From Phenylobacterium sp. (GTDB lineage Bacteria; Pseudomonadota; Alphaproteobacteria; Caulobacterales; Caulobacteraceae), in the NCBI RefSeq assembly GCF_016124325.1, contig NZ_WGNY01000014.1, forward strand, positions 1 through 64,000: DNA of 64,000 nucleotides. The letters are read 5' to 3'. The notes beneath the pieces were generated by a model. The model was not told the origin of the DNA and searched no databases. It worked only from the letters and a program-made list of their open reading frames with translations. This document shows positions 8,073 through 18,731 of the stretch, piece by piece. The translations under genes and the position numbers were made by a program. Position 1 is the first letter of the stretch. Every line of letters starts with the position of its first letter.

Positions 8073-8834
8073 TCAGGCGAGCCCGCAGGCGACGCCGCGA
8101 CGGCGGAGCGTCGCGCCGAGGCCCGCGAAGCCCACGATCATCAGGGCCCAGGCGCCGGGCTCCGGCACGGCGCCCGCGTCGACGGCGCTCACCGTGAGGT
8201 GCGTCGGCGCGCCGACGAAGGCGTAGTAGTTGTCGTAGCCGCCCTTGTCGGGATTGAAGGCGTCGTAGTTGAGGAACTGGGCCTGGGAGGCCGCGGCGGA
8301 CGGCCCGCTGTCGAAGGCCCCGGTCAGGCTCGTCGGGGTCTCGGCCGCCGAGTAGAAGTCGACATAGGCGTACTCGTAGAACGAATAGCCCGACGTCACG
8401 GGGTCGTAGTCGTAGCCCGCGACCTGGCTCATCGAATAGTCGTAGGTCGGGGTGTGGTTGTACTGCTGGCGGGCGAAGTCGTAGGTGACCCCATCGAGCC
8501 GGAAGACGTCGGTGACGCCGTTGATGGTCACCGAGGCGGCGATGATCGGGGTGTTCTCGGAATAGCCGCTGATCCGGTCGTAGTGGCTCGATCCGTCGTC
8601 CATCGTGGTGTGGAAGTCGAAGATCGAGGTGTCGTAGGTGAAGCTCGCCGAGAACGTGGCGCCCGAAAGATTGCCGCCCAGGCCGAACAGGTCGTCGGTG
8701 TCGGAACCGCTCGAAATCACCCCGGTATAGGTGGCCACCATCACGGCGGCGGAGGCGGGGACGGCCGCGGCGAAGATGCCGGCCGCGCAGGCGGCGGAAG
8801 CGCAGAGGACGCGAAGGGACGGACGGGCTGACAC
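8073..8834 (-). CDS. PEPxxWA-CTERM sorting-domain secreted protein
   Basis: A 253-residue exported protein starting at GTG with AGGAG upstream. An N-terminal signal peptide (cleavage near VPASAAV) is followed by a Tyr/Ser/Asp/Gly-rich beta region with very few charged residues. The C-terminus has VPEPGAWALMIVGFAGLGATLRR: the Pro-Glu-Pro and Trp-Ala motif, a hydrophobic helix, then arginines. This is the tripartite signal for exosortase processing and probable export to the surface or matrix. No exosortase gene is in the window. Three similar proteins occur elsewhere here. Confidence 0.93.
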   Translation of the reverse strand: MSARPSLRVLCASAACAAGIFAAAVPASAAVMVATYTGVISSGSDTDDLFGLGGNLSGATFSASFTYDTSIFDFHTTMDDGSSHYDRISGYSENTPIIAASVTINGVTDVFRLDGVTYDFARQQYNHTPTYDYSMSQVAGYDYDPVTSGYSFYEYAYVDFYSAAETPTSLTGAFDSGPSAAASQAQFLNYDAFNPDKGGYDNYYAFVGAPTHLTVSAVDAGAVPEPGAWALMIVGFAGLGATLRRRGVACGLA

Positions 8835-8958
8835 GAAACACTCCTGATTGAAGGTGGCGGCTAGGGAGGCCGCACGCTCGCCGATCGCTCTAGCCCGGCG
8901 CCGTCGGCGCGGGCGGGCGGCGCGACGAAGATTCGACGAAGCGGCGCGCGCGGCCGGC

Positions 8959-9597
8959 CTAGGGCGCGCGGCCCTCGATGCGCAGGGCGACGCGCCGGTT
9001 GCGCGCCCGGCCCTCGTCGGTGGCGTTGTCGGCGACCGGCCGCGAGCCGTCGTCGTAGGCCCGCGTGGCGCCGAGCTCGGTGTACCAGGGATGGCCGTAG
9101 TTCGACTTGACGACCAGCTTCACCGCGCCGGCCTCGACCGGCTCGATCCGCACGACCTGGCCGGCCTTGTTGCGCTCGAGTTCGAAGCTCGCGCGTCGGG
9201 TCAGGGTCGTCTCGCCGGGCCCCGCCCAGACCTCGATCTCGCGCGCCGAGATGCCCGGATGGTCGGGCTCCTCGTCGAGATGGTTGTCGAACACCAGGGT
9301 GGTGATCCAGGTCGGGCGATCGAAGCGGATGACGGCCCAGTGCGGGAAGGGCGCCATGCTCGCCGAACTCCAGATGAGGGCGCGCACCGGCGCCCCGGCC
9401 TCGTCGTAGTCGGAACGCGAGGGGGTCAGGTTCGAGGCCTCCCAGCCCGAGCCGAACTCTGAGCTGAAGCCGGAGACGCGGGCGCCGTTCTCCTGGAGGA
9501 ACAGATTGTCCTCGGGCGCTTCGGCGGCCCGCGCCGCGCCGGCGAACAGGAAGGCGAGCGCGGCCGCGGCCGAGGCGAGGAGAGGGGTGCGGAACAA
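8959..9597 (-). CDS. Secreted discoidin-like protein with an OmpA-type C-terminal tail
   Basis: A 212-residue protein with TTG start (AGGAG upstream) and a signal peptide ending near AARAAEA. Residues about 35-180 resemble a discoidin/F5-8 type C or carbohydrate-binding beta-sandwich (WAVIRFDRPTWITTLVFDNH, REIEVWAGPGETTL, VKLVVKSNYG). The last 25 residues, SRPVADNATDEGRARNRRVA, match the end of OmpA/MotB peptidoglycan-binding domains, although the rest of that domain is absent. It lies 10 bases downstream of the next listed gene, in one operon. The function is unknown; an envelope or cell-wall binding role is inference. Confidence 0.75.
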   Translation of the reverse strand: MFRTPLLASAAAALAFLFAGAARAAEAPEDNLFLQENGARVSGFSSEFGSGWEASNLTPSRSDYDEAGAPVRALIWSSASMAPFPHWAVIRFDRPTWITTLVFDNHLDEEPDHPGISAREIEVWAGPGETTLTRRASFELERNKAGQVVRIEPVEAGAVKLVVKSNYGHPWYTELGATRAYDDGSRPVADNATDEGRARNRRVALRIEGRAP

Positions 9598-9607
9598 GGG
9601 CCGGCTC

Positions 9608-10558
9608 CTATCTTGCGAGGAAGGCGTCGAGCGGCGACAGGTCGAGCGCGTCGAGCCAGGCGCGGAGCCCGGCTTCCGGCGCCGCCTGCGGTTCGGCGAT
9701 CGAGTACTCGGCGACCACCACCTGCACGGCGCCCTTGTCGGCCACGGGCCGCATCAGGTCGGGCGCGATCTGGTAGAGCGGCGAGGCGTCGGGCGCTCCG
9801 ACGACGGCGTAGGCCCAGAGGCTTTCGCCCGAGGTCGCGGCCGAGATGGCGGCCTGGGCGTCGAGCTCGGCCGGCGACAGCGCCGCGCGGCGGGCGCGCA
9901 GCCCGGCCAGCTGGGGATCGGCGATCTCCGCCCCGCCGTCGGCGGAGATCCGCTGGAGCTCGGCCTCCCAGAAGGCGAGGTGGTCGCGAACCCGGAAGGG
10001 GACGATCGCGCGCCGTCCCCCCGCCCGATACAGCCGCACGGCGGCGTTGTTGTAGGCGATGACGCCGGTGCGCTCGAAGGTCTCGGCGTCCCGCGGGGAA
10101 AGCGGGAACACCGCGGGACCGCCTTCGTTCGGCGGCGACGGCAACGCGTGGGCGACGTCGCCGGGGGTGTTGAACGACAGCGTCACGCTGGCCGGCGTCA
10201 GATAGTCGGCGCGGCCCTGGTCCAGCGTGCAGCCCGGCCCCCAGACCTTCGGCGCGTGCAGTCCGACCCAGGCGCTGGCCGTGAAGGCGCCGCCTTCGAC
10301 GACCGGCAGGGTGACGGAGCGATTGGCCTGATAGCGCACGTTCGGGATGGCGTTGAGGCGAGGGTCGCCGCGCAGCATCCGTTCCGCCGCCTCGGTCGCG
10401 CCCTTGAGGCGGGCGTAGATCGGCTTGCCGAGCGCATCGCCGGCGCCGGTCACCGGCCTGGCGCGCGTCGGCGCCCAGCAGTCGCCGGCGACGGCGGGCC
10501 CGGCGAGGGCCAGGGCGGCGACGAGGATCGGCGCGGCGTGGCGCGAGGGACGAGGCAT
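9608..10558 (-). CDS. Hypothetical secreted protein
   Basis: A 316-residue protein with a clear signal peptide (cleavage near GPAVAGD). No family was recognised. The mature part has two cysteines (GDCWAPT, GPGCTLD) that could form a disulfide, an N-terminal half rich in beta-like segments (RSVTLPVVEGGAFTASAWVG), and an Ala/Leu/Arg-rich helical stretch at about residues 195-245. It is transcribed toward the discoidin-like gene 10 bases downstream, and lies 106 bases downstream of the LytTR regulator in the same orientation. It may belong to that regulon. Confidence 0.72.
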   Translation of the reverse strand: MPRPSRHAAPILVAALALAGPAVAGDCWAPTRARPVTGAGDALGKPIYARLKGATEAAERMLRGDPRLNAIPNVRYQANRSVTLPVVEGGAFTASAWVGLHAPKVWGPGCTLDQGRADYLTPASVTLSFNTPGDVAHALPSPPNEGGPAVFPLSPRDAETFERTGVIAYNNAAVRLYRAGGRRAIVPFRVRDHLAFWEAELQRISADGGAEIADPQLAGLRARRAALSPAELDAQAAISAATSGESLWAYAVVGAPDASPLYQIAPDLMRPVADKGAVQVVVAEYSIAEPQAAPEAGLRAWLDALDLSPLDAFLAR

Positions 10559-10664
10559 GGCGGGCTCCGAGGCGGCGGTCGGCGTTTCGGGGCGCGCTCA
10601 ATAGCGGCGGTTCGCCGATCCGCGCGGCGCCTGCGACGAAGTTTCGACGAAAGCGGCGGCGCGC

Positions 10665-11480
10665 TCAGGCCGGGGCGGCCTCGAACGGCGGCGGATCGAG
10701 ACGCAGGGCCGCCAGCAGGTCCTCGGCGTATGTGGGGCCCACCTGGACCACGGCGCCGTCGCGCAGCACCACCGCGTAGAGACCCTTGCCGAGCCGTTGC
10801 AGCGCGGTGATCGCGTCGGGCCGCACGAACGCCGAGCGGTGCACCCGCAGCATCTGGCGCGGGTCGAGCCGCTTCTCGAGCGAGGCCATGGTGGCGCGCA
10901 GGATATGGCTGCGCACCGAGGTATGGAGCAGGACGTAGTCGCGGGCCGCCTCGATCCAGTCGATGGCGGCGACCGGGACCCGGACGATCCCGTTGCGGCC
11001 GGGCGCCCAGAGCTCGTCGTCGTAGCCGGCGGCGGGCGCGTCGGGACGTTGCGCCGCCTTGAGGCTGGCCAGGACGCTCTCCAGTTCCGCCGCGCGGCCG
11101 GCGCGGTCGCGCAGCTCCCGCCGTCGGCGCGCACGGTCCACCGCCACGCGCAGCCGTTCGAACTTCACCGGCTTGAGCAGGTAGTCGGCGGCCTCGACCT
11201 CGAAGGCGGCGGGCGCGTAGTGGTCGAACGCGGTGACGAAGACGACCTCGGGCGCGGACCCGGCGTCGAGCCCCGCGGCCACGGCGATGCCGTCCTGGCC
11301 CGGCATCTGGATGTCGAGGATGACGAGGTCGGGCTTCAGGGCCGCGATCACTCCGGCCGCCTCCAGGCCGTCGGCGGCCACGCCCACGACGGTCGCGCCG
11401 GCCAGGCCCTCGAACGCCGCCCGCAGCCGCTCGAGGCCGAGCGGCTCGTCGTCGACCAGCACCACGCGCAGGTCGCTCAT
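10665..11480 (-). CDS. LytTR-family response regulator (second system)
   Basis: A 271-residue regulator. The receiver domain has VDDEP near the N-terminus, phospho-acceptor Asp56 in LVILDIQMPG, and Lys in YLLKPVKF. The LytTR DNA-binding domain occupies about residues 165-262 (AAIDWIEAARDYVLLHTS, MLRVHRSAFVRPDAI). The start overlaps the kinase stop by ATGA. It resembles the regulator at 3811-4650 closely enough to suggest a duplicated two-component system. Two secreted-protein genes follow on the same strand. Confidence 0.93.
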   Translation of the reverse strand: MSDLRVVLVDDEPLGLERLRAAFEGLAGATVVGVAADGLEAAGVIAALKPDLVILDIQMPGQDGIAVAAGLDAGSAPEVVFVTAFDHYAPAAFEVEAADYLLKPVKFERLRVAVDRARRRRELRDRAGRAAELESVLASLKAAQRPDAPAAGYDDELWAPGRNGIVRVPVAAIDWIEAARDYVLLHTSVRSHILRATMASLEKRLDPRQMLRVHRSAFVRPDAITALQRLGKGLYAVVLRDGAVVQVGPTYAEDLLAALRLDPPPFEAAPA

Positions 11481-12649
11481 TCCGCCGCCGCCCGACCGGC
11501 CTCGGTCTCGAAGGGCAGGGTGACGACGCAGGCGAAGCCGTCCGCCGTCGGCTCCGCCGCGAGCCGGCCGCGGTCGCCGTACAGCACCTCCAGCCGCGCC
11601 CGCACGTTCGCCAGGCCCACGCCCGCGCCCGGCGCGGCGACCGCGCGGGGGACGGCGGCCCCGTTGTCGGCGATCATCAGCACGAGGTCGTCGCCCGCCC
11701 GCCGCGCGGAGATCGCGATCCTCACCGGCGTCCGCGACGGGGCGACGGCGTACTTCACCGCGTTCTCGACCAGGGGCTGGAGCAGGAAGCAGGCGACGCT
11801 CGCCGAGCCCAGGCCGGCCGGACAGTCGATCTCCACCACGAGGCGGTCGCCGAAACGCACCTTCTCGATGTCGAGGTAGGCCAGGATGGTGTCGAGCTCC
11901 TCGGCCAGGGTGACGGCGCGGTTCGGGTCGGCGGCCAGGCTCGCGCGGAGGAAGTCGCTGAGCTTCTCCATCATCTGCTCGGCCTCGGCGTTCCGCTGCT
12001 TGAGGATCAGCGACGAGATCGCGTTCAGGGTGTTGAAGAGGAAATGGGGATTGAGCTGGAACCTGAGGGCGGCGAGCTGCGCCTCCTGGGCCGCGGCGCG
12101 CGCCTCGGCGAGCTGGCGTTCGCGGATCCGCATCGCCTCGTTGGAGATCATCAGTCCCACGATCGCGGCGAAGAAGGCGTAGAGCCAGACGTAGATGATC
12201 ACGTTGATCGACAGGTTCACCGGCGGCTTCAGCCCGGGCGCCAGGGCGGCGAACAGGGCCTTGAGCAGCATGATGTCGAGGCTGGCGTGCAGATAGGCGC
12301 AGGCCAGGACGGCCACGGCGAGCGCGCCGAAGCGGGGCAGCCGCGGCCATGAGACGCTCGCGAAGATCGCCAGATAGAGCGCGGGGAACAGCGCCAGGTG
12401 CGGCAGGACCGAGGCGACGTTCGCCACATAGGCGATCGGCGGGTACCGGAAGGGCTCGATCAGCACCGGAGCCAGGAACACGATGTAGCTGAAGCCCGTG
12501 AACGCCAGCGACAGCTGGGCCGCCGGGCGCACGTTCGATCGCCATGTCCGACGCGGGTTCATTCCGGGCGGATCATAGAGCCCGGCGCGCGCGGGCGCGT
12601 CCGGCTTCGTCGCACGGAGGTCGGGCTTCGACGCATTTATGTCCGCCAC
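11477..12649 (-). CDS. Membrane sensor histidine kinase, LytS/YehU type (second system)
   Basis: A 390-residue kinase if the GTG at 12649 is used; GAGGG lies upstream of it. An ATG at 12562 would remove 29 hydrophilic residues and is also possible. Four membrane helices (about 43-65, 73-98, 107-132, 148-170) precede the His_kinase domain with His202 in RFQLNPHFLFNTLNAISSLIL. The GHKL ATPase part has LVENAVKYAVA and GAGVGLANVRARL. It is coupled to the following LytTR regulator. The architecture matches the kinase at 2765-3814. Confidence 0.92.
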   Translation of the reverse strand: MADINASKPDLRATKPDAPARAGLYDPPGMNPRRTWRSNVRPAAQLSLAFTGFSYIVFLAPVLIEPFRYPPIAYVANVASVLPHLALFPALYLAIFASVSWPRLPRFGALAVAVLACAYLHASLDIMLLKALFAALAPGLKPPVNLSINVIIYVWLYAFFAAIVGLMISNEAMRIRERQLAEARAAAQEAQLAALRFQLNPHFLFNTLNAISSLILKQRNAEAEQMMEKLSDFLRASLAADPNRAVTLAEELDTILAYLDIEKVRFGDRLVVEIDCPAGLGSASVACFLLQPLVENAVKYAVAPSRTPVRIAISARRAGDDLVLMIADNGAAVPRAVAAPGAGVGLANVRARLEVLYGDRGRLAAEPTADGFACVVTLPFETEAGRAAAE

Positions 12650-12737
12650 GGCCGCCCTCTGGGGCCCCGAGGCTCGACGCCTTGAACTCGCGCGCGAACC
12701 CTTCGCCGCGCCGGCTTCCGCCTCGGCGGATCGCGCA

Positions 12738-15614
<2,877 letters not shown>

Positions 15615-15683
15615 GCCGCCAAGATAGGGCGCGGCGGACGGCAGGTCATCCGTCCTGCGCGGCGATTCCGGACGTGCGGCGGG

Positions 15684-16409
15684 TCAGGCCGCGGCGCGCC
15701 CGCCTCGACGCAGCGCCGCGCCCATGACGCCGAAGCCCGTCACGGCCAGCGCCCAGGCGGCGGGCTCGGGGACCGCGCCCGAGGTCAGCACCACATTGTC
15801 GAGCCGCGCGGCGTCCTCGCCGCTGTGGAAGTCGGCGTTGATGGCCAGCTGGTCGACGTGGCGCAGCGCCTCGGCGAAGGCGGCTTCGGACACCTGGGTC
15901 CCGGTCAACAGGCCCGGGTCGCCCAGGAGGAAGGTCGCGGCGCTGATAACGATCTCGTAGTGGGTGAAGCCGCTGGCGGCCGGCGGGGTCGTGACGACGC
16001 CGCCGTAGTAGAGCTGGCCGGCGCTGCGGAAGGTGACGAGGGCGGTCACGACGTCGCCGTCGTTGAGGTCGTCGCCGAGATCGAAGCTCAGGGTCCCGCG
16101 GTTGGCGGCCCGCTGGTCGCCGCGGAAGGCGGCCGGCGCCAGGAAGGCGTTGTAGGGGAAGGCGTCGGCCACGGTGATGAAGCCGGCCGGGTCGTAGGCG
16201 ACCGGGCCCGTCGAATTGCCGACGGTGAAATCGCCGTCCAGCCAGCCCTCGGCGCCGTCGTCGAAGGTGCTGGCGGCGATGACGGCGGCCGCGGCGGGCG
16301 TGGCCAGGATCAGCGCGGCGGCGGCGGCGAGGCCGCCCAGGCGGGCTTTGGAGACGGGCAAGCTGGGATCGATTCTTCTGTCACAGGTCCGGGCGAGAGT
16401 GCGGCGCAC
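15684..16409 (-). CDS. PEPxxWA-CTERM sorting-domain secreted protein
   Basis: A 241-residue exported protein. The hydrophobic signal (AAAALILATPAAAAV) is about 25 residues in from the ATG, so the true start may be a later codon such as the GTG that encodes Val19 (VSKARLGG). The mature region resembles a PEP-CTERM beta-sandwich (STFDDGAEGWLDGDF, GTLSFDLGDDLNDGD, ARLDNVVLTSG). It ends with VPEPAAWALAVTGFGVMGAALRR plus arginines, the exosortase recognition tail. It lies 69 bases from the polA start in the same orientation. Confidence 0.88.
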   Translation of the reverse strand: MRRTLARTCDRRIDPSLPVSKARLGGLAAAAALILATPAAAAVIAASTFDDGAEGWLDGDFTVGNSTGPVAYDPAGFITVADAFPYNAFLAPAAFRGDQRAANRGTLSFDLGDDLNDGDVVTALVTFRSAGQLYYGGVVTTPPAASGFTHYEIVISAATFLLGDPGLLTGTQVSEAAFAEALRHVDQLAINADFHSGEDAARLDNVVLTSGAVPEPAAWALAVTGFGVMGAALRRGGRAAA

Positions 16410-16539
16410 GGAACGCGCCGGACCCCCGGACCCCGCCTAGGGCGCAAACCGGCCCGCAGGAATCGATCCCTGCTCACGACGGTTGTGAGGGGGATTCACA
16501 GCGCCGAGGTTTGGGCCTCAATGCCACCAATATTCGCCG

Positions 16540-16659
16540 TCATCGCCCGGCTTGTCCGGGCGACCCATGAACACGGACATCGGCCGGTCTGGCGTCGCCG
16601 CCGCGTCCTCGTCTGCGCGCCCTGTGTTCATGGGTGGCCCGGACAAGCCGGGCCATGAC
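16540..16659. repeat. Palindromic intergenic repeat, family A copy 1
   Basis: A 35-36 base left arm (16540-16574) is the inverted complement of the right arm (16624-16659), with two to three mismatches and a 49-base loop. The arms contain GTCATCGCCCGGCTTGTCCG and CCATGAACAC. The arms and much of the central loop recur at 62116-62237 in the opposite orientation, and a degraded copy lies at 47287-47411. The transcript would form a very long hairpin downstream of the PEP-mutase family gene. Confidence 0.88.
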
Positions 16660-16697
16660 GATCCATAATATTTTCAATATGTTGATCGGATCAGGCC

Positions 16698-17507
16698 CTA
16701 GCGGCTGAAGCGCTTCTGGAGCTGGGGCGCGCCTTCGCCGGCGGCGATCAGGGCCGCGGAGTCGCCGGTGGCCAGGAAGGCCGAGGTCGCCCGCGACAGG
16801 GCCGCGAAGGCCGCGCGGAAGGTGCCGGTCCCGGCGCTGAGGCGGCGTGCGCCCAGCCCGGCCAGCGCCTTGGCGTCGGGGACGCCCGGCCAGGCGATGA
16901 CGTTCAGCGGCGCGGGAATGGCGGCGGCCAGGCGGCCGATCAGACCGGCGTCCACCGCGCCGGGCACGAAAACGCCGCTGGCGCCGGCTTCGACGTAGAG
17001 CCGGCCGCGCCGGATCGACTCGGCCTCGGCGGCGTCGCCCTGGGCCAGGCCCTTCAGATAGATGTCGGTGCGGGCGTTGATGTAGAGGGCCACGCCGGCC
17101 TTCTCGGCGGCGGCGCGGGCGGCGGCCACCTTGCGGGCGTGCAGGTCGGGATCGCGGGCGCCGTCCTCGAAGTTGATGCCGACGGCGCCGGCCTCGATCA
17201 CGCGGGTGATGTTGTCGGCCAGGGTGGCGAGGTCGTCGGTGAAGCCGCCCTCGAAGTCGCAGCTCACGGGCACGTCCACGGCGCGGACGATCTCGGCCAC
17301 CATGGCGCAGGTGACCTCCACCGGCAGGATGTCGCCGTCGGCCTGGCCGTGGGCCCAGGCGACCGCGGCCGAGGAGGTGGCGATGGCCTCGGCGCCGGCG
17401 TCGGCGGCCACGGCGGCGCTGGCCGCGTCCCAGGCGTTGGGCAGGACCAGGACGTCGGGCCCCTGGTGCAGTTTGGCGAAGTCGGCGGCTTTGGTGGCCT
17501 GGCTCAT
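16698..17507 (-). CDS. Isocitrate lyase / phosphoenolpyruvate mutase family protein
   Basis: A 269-residue TIM-barrel enzyme. The start at 17507 is chosen because GGGGAAATCCA precedes the ATG; longer frames run through repeat sequence. Family features are LPNAWDAASAAVAADAGAEA near the N-terminus, CDFEGGFTDD (metal and substrate region), INFEDGARDPDLHARKVAA and YINARTDIYL. The KKCGH loop of isocitrate lyases is absent, so it is more likely a C-C or P-C bond lyase or hydrolase of the wider superfamily. The substrate is unknown. It lies next to repeat elements on both sides. Confidence 0.85.
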   Translation of the reverse strand: MSQATKAADFAKLHQGPDVLVLPNAWDAASAAVAADAGAEAIATSSAAVAWAHGQADGDILPVEVTCAMVAEIVRAVDVPVSCDFEGGFTDDLATLADNITRVIEAGAVGINFEDGARDPDLHARKVAAARAAAEKAGVALYINARTDIYLKGLAQGDAAEAESIRRGRLYVEAGASGVFVPGAVDAGLIGRLAAAIPAPLNVIAWPGVPDAKALAGLGARRLSAGTGTFRAAFAALSRATSAFLATGDSAALIAAGEGAPQLQKRFSR

Positions 17508-17611
17508 TGGATTTCCCCATCCTCGATGCGTCGTTCGGCGCAAGGACGTGGATATGGGGAGCGCTGTGACATCCCGCTGGCGGAATTCGGACATGAACGG
17601 AAGGTCGCGCG

Positions 17612-17704
17612 GAGAAACGAACCACGGATTTCGCGGATGAACACGGATGGCGTCCGGATGCGTCGGGCGCATCCGTCAAATCCGTGTCATCCGTGGTTCT
17701 CTGG
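17612..17704. repeat. Palindromic intergenic repeat (ATCCGTGTCATCCGTGGTTC type)
   Basis: The left arm reads AACGAACCACGGATTTCGCG from 17616 and continues with GATGAACACGGAT. The right arm ATCCGTGTCATCCGTGGTTC (17680-17699) is its imperfect reverse complement, and the inner part (GGCGTCCGGATGCG, CGCATCCG) also folds. It sits between the divergent PEP-mutase and DUF808 genes. Sequences of this kind are dispersed widely in bacterial genomes as non-coding elements. Confidence 0.75.
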
Positions 17705-17776
17705 CCACCGACCGGATGGCTCTTTACGCCGGGCCCGCAACCGCCTAGCCGGGCGTGGAACGGGGAGACGTGGCGC

Positions 17777-18706
17777 ATGGCGTCGGGACTGGTGGCGTTG
17801 CTCGACGACGTGGCGGCGATCGCCAAGGTGGCGGCGACCTCGCTCGATGACGTGACGGCCGCGGCGGGCAAGGCCGGGACCAAGGCCGTGGGCGCGGTCG
17901 TCGATGACGCCGCGGTCACCCCCAGCTACGCCATGGGCTTCACCCCCGACCGCGAGCTGCCGATCGTCTGGAAGATCGCGGTGGGGTCGCTGCGCAACAA
18001 GTTCCTGTTCCTGGTCCCGGGCGCCCTGGCGCTGAGCGCGTTCGCGCCGTGGGCGGTGACGCCGATCCTGGTGCTGGGCGGGACCTATCTGTGCTTCGAG
18101 GCCGGTGAGAAGATCCTCGAGGCGATCCTGCACGAGGACCATGCCGACGAGGCGGGCGAACTGGCCCTGGGCTCGGCGGAACTGGAGCGCCAGAAGGTGT
18201 CGGGCGCGATCCGCACCGACCTGATCCTCTCGGCGGAGATCGTGGCGATCTCGCTGTCGAGCGTCACCGACCGGCCGCTGCTGGTTCAGGCCGGGGCCCT
18301 GGCGCTCGTCGGCCTGTTGATGACCGTCGGGGTCTACGGCGCCGTCGCCCTGATCGTGAAGATGGACGACATCGGGCTGCACATGGCGCGCCGCCCGGCC
18401 GCGGCGGCCCGCCGGGTGGGCCGGGCGCTGGTGAAGGCGATGCCGATGGTGCTCTCGGCCCTGTCGGGGATCGGGACCGTGGCCATGCTGTGGGTGGGCG
18501 GCGGCATCCTGCTGCACGCCCTTGAGCACTACCACGCGCCGGTGATCCCGGACCTGGCCCACGCCATGGCCACGGCGCTCGGAGACGTAGCTCACGTGGG
18601 CGGCCTTCTGGCCTGGACCGCGACGGCGCTCTACGCGTCGGCCCTGGGCCTCGTCCTGGGCGGGGTGCTCGCGGGCGGCCTGCATCTGGCGCGGCATCGA
18701 CGCTGA
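17777..18706 (+). CDS. DUF808 (YedI-like) inner-membrane protein
   Basis: A 309-residue membrane protein of the DUF808 family. The start at 17777 gives MASGLVALLDDVAAIAKVAA, the conserved family N-terminus; upstream in-frame ATGs lie inside the repeat. A cytoplasmic N-terminal region (TSLDDVTAAAGKAGTKAVG, VVDDAAVTPSYAMGF, RELPIVWKIAVGSLRNK) precedes about seven hydrophobic segments. The family has no established function. The end of the gene carries the probable recF promoter. Confidence 0.9.
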   Translation: MASGLVALLDDVAAIAKVAATSLDDVTAAAGKAGTKAVGAVVDDAAVTPSYAMGFTPDRELPIVWKIAVGSLRNKFLFLVPGALALSAFAPWAVTPILVLGGTYLCFEAGEKILEAILHEDHADEAGELALGSAELERQKVSGAIRTDLILSAEIVAISLSSVTDRPLLVQAGALALVGLLMTVGVYGAVALIVKMDDIGLHMARRPAAAARRVGRALVKAMPMVLSALSGIGTVAMLWVGGGILLHALEHYHAPVIPDLAHAMATALGDVAHVGGLLAWTATALYASALGLVLGGVLAGGLHLARHRR

Positions 18707-18725
18707 CCGGGGGCGAGGCTAAACA
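18697..18725 (+). promoter_or_regulatory. Probable recF promoter, likely leaderless transcript
   Basis: TCGACGC (18697-18703) differs by one base from the Caulobacter housekeeping -35 box TTGACGS. GCTAAACA (18718-18725) matches the -10 box GCTANAWC closely, with a 14-base spacer, within the known range. The recF GTG starts six bases after the -10 box, about where transcription should begin, and there is no Shine-Dalgarno sequence. Confidence 0.55.
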
Positions 18726-18731
18726 CCGCCC

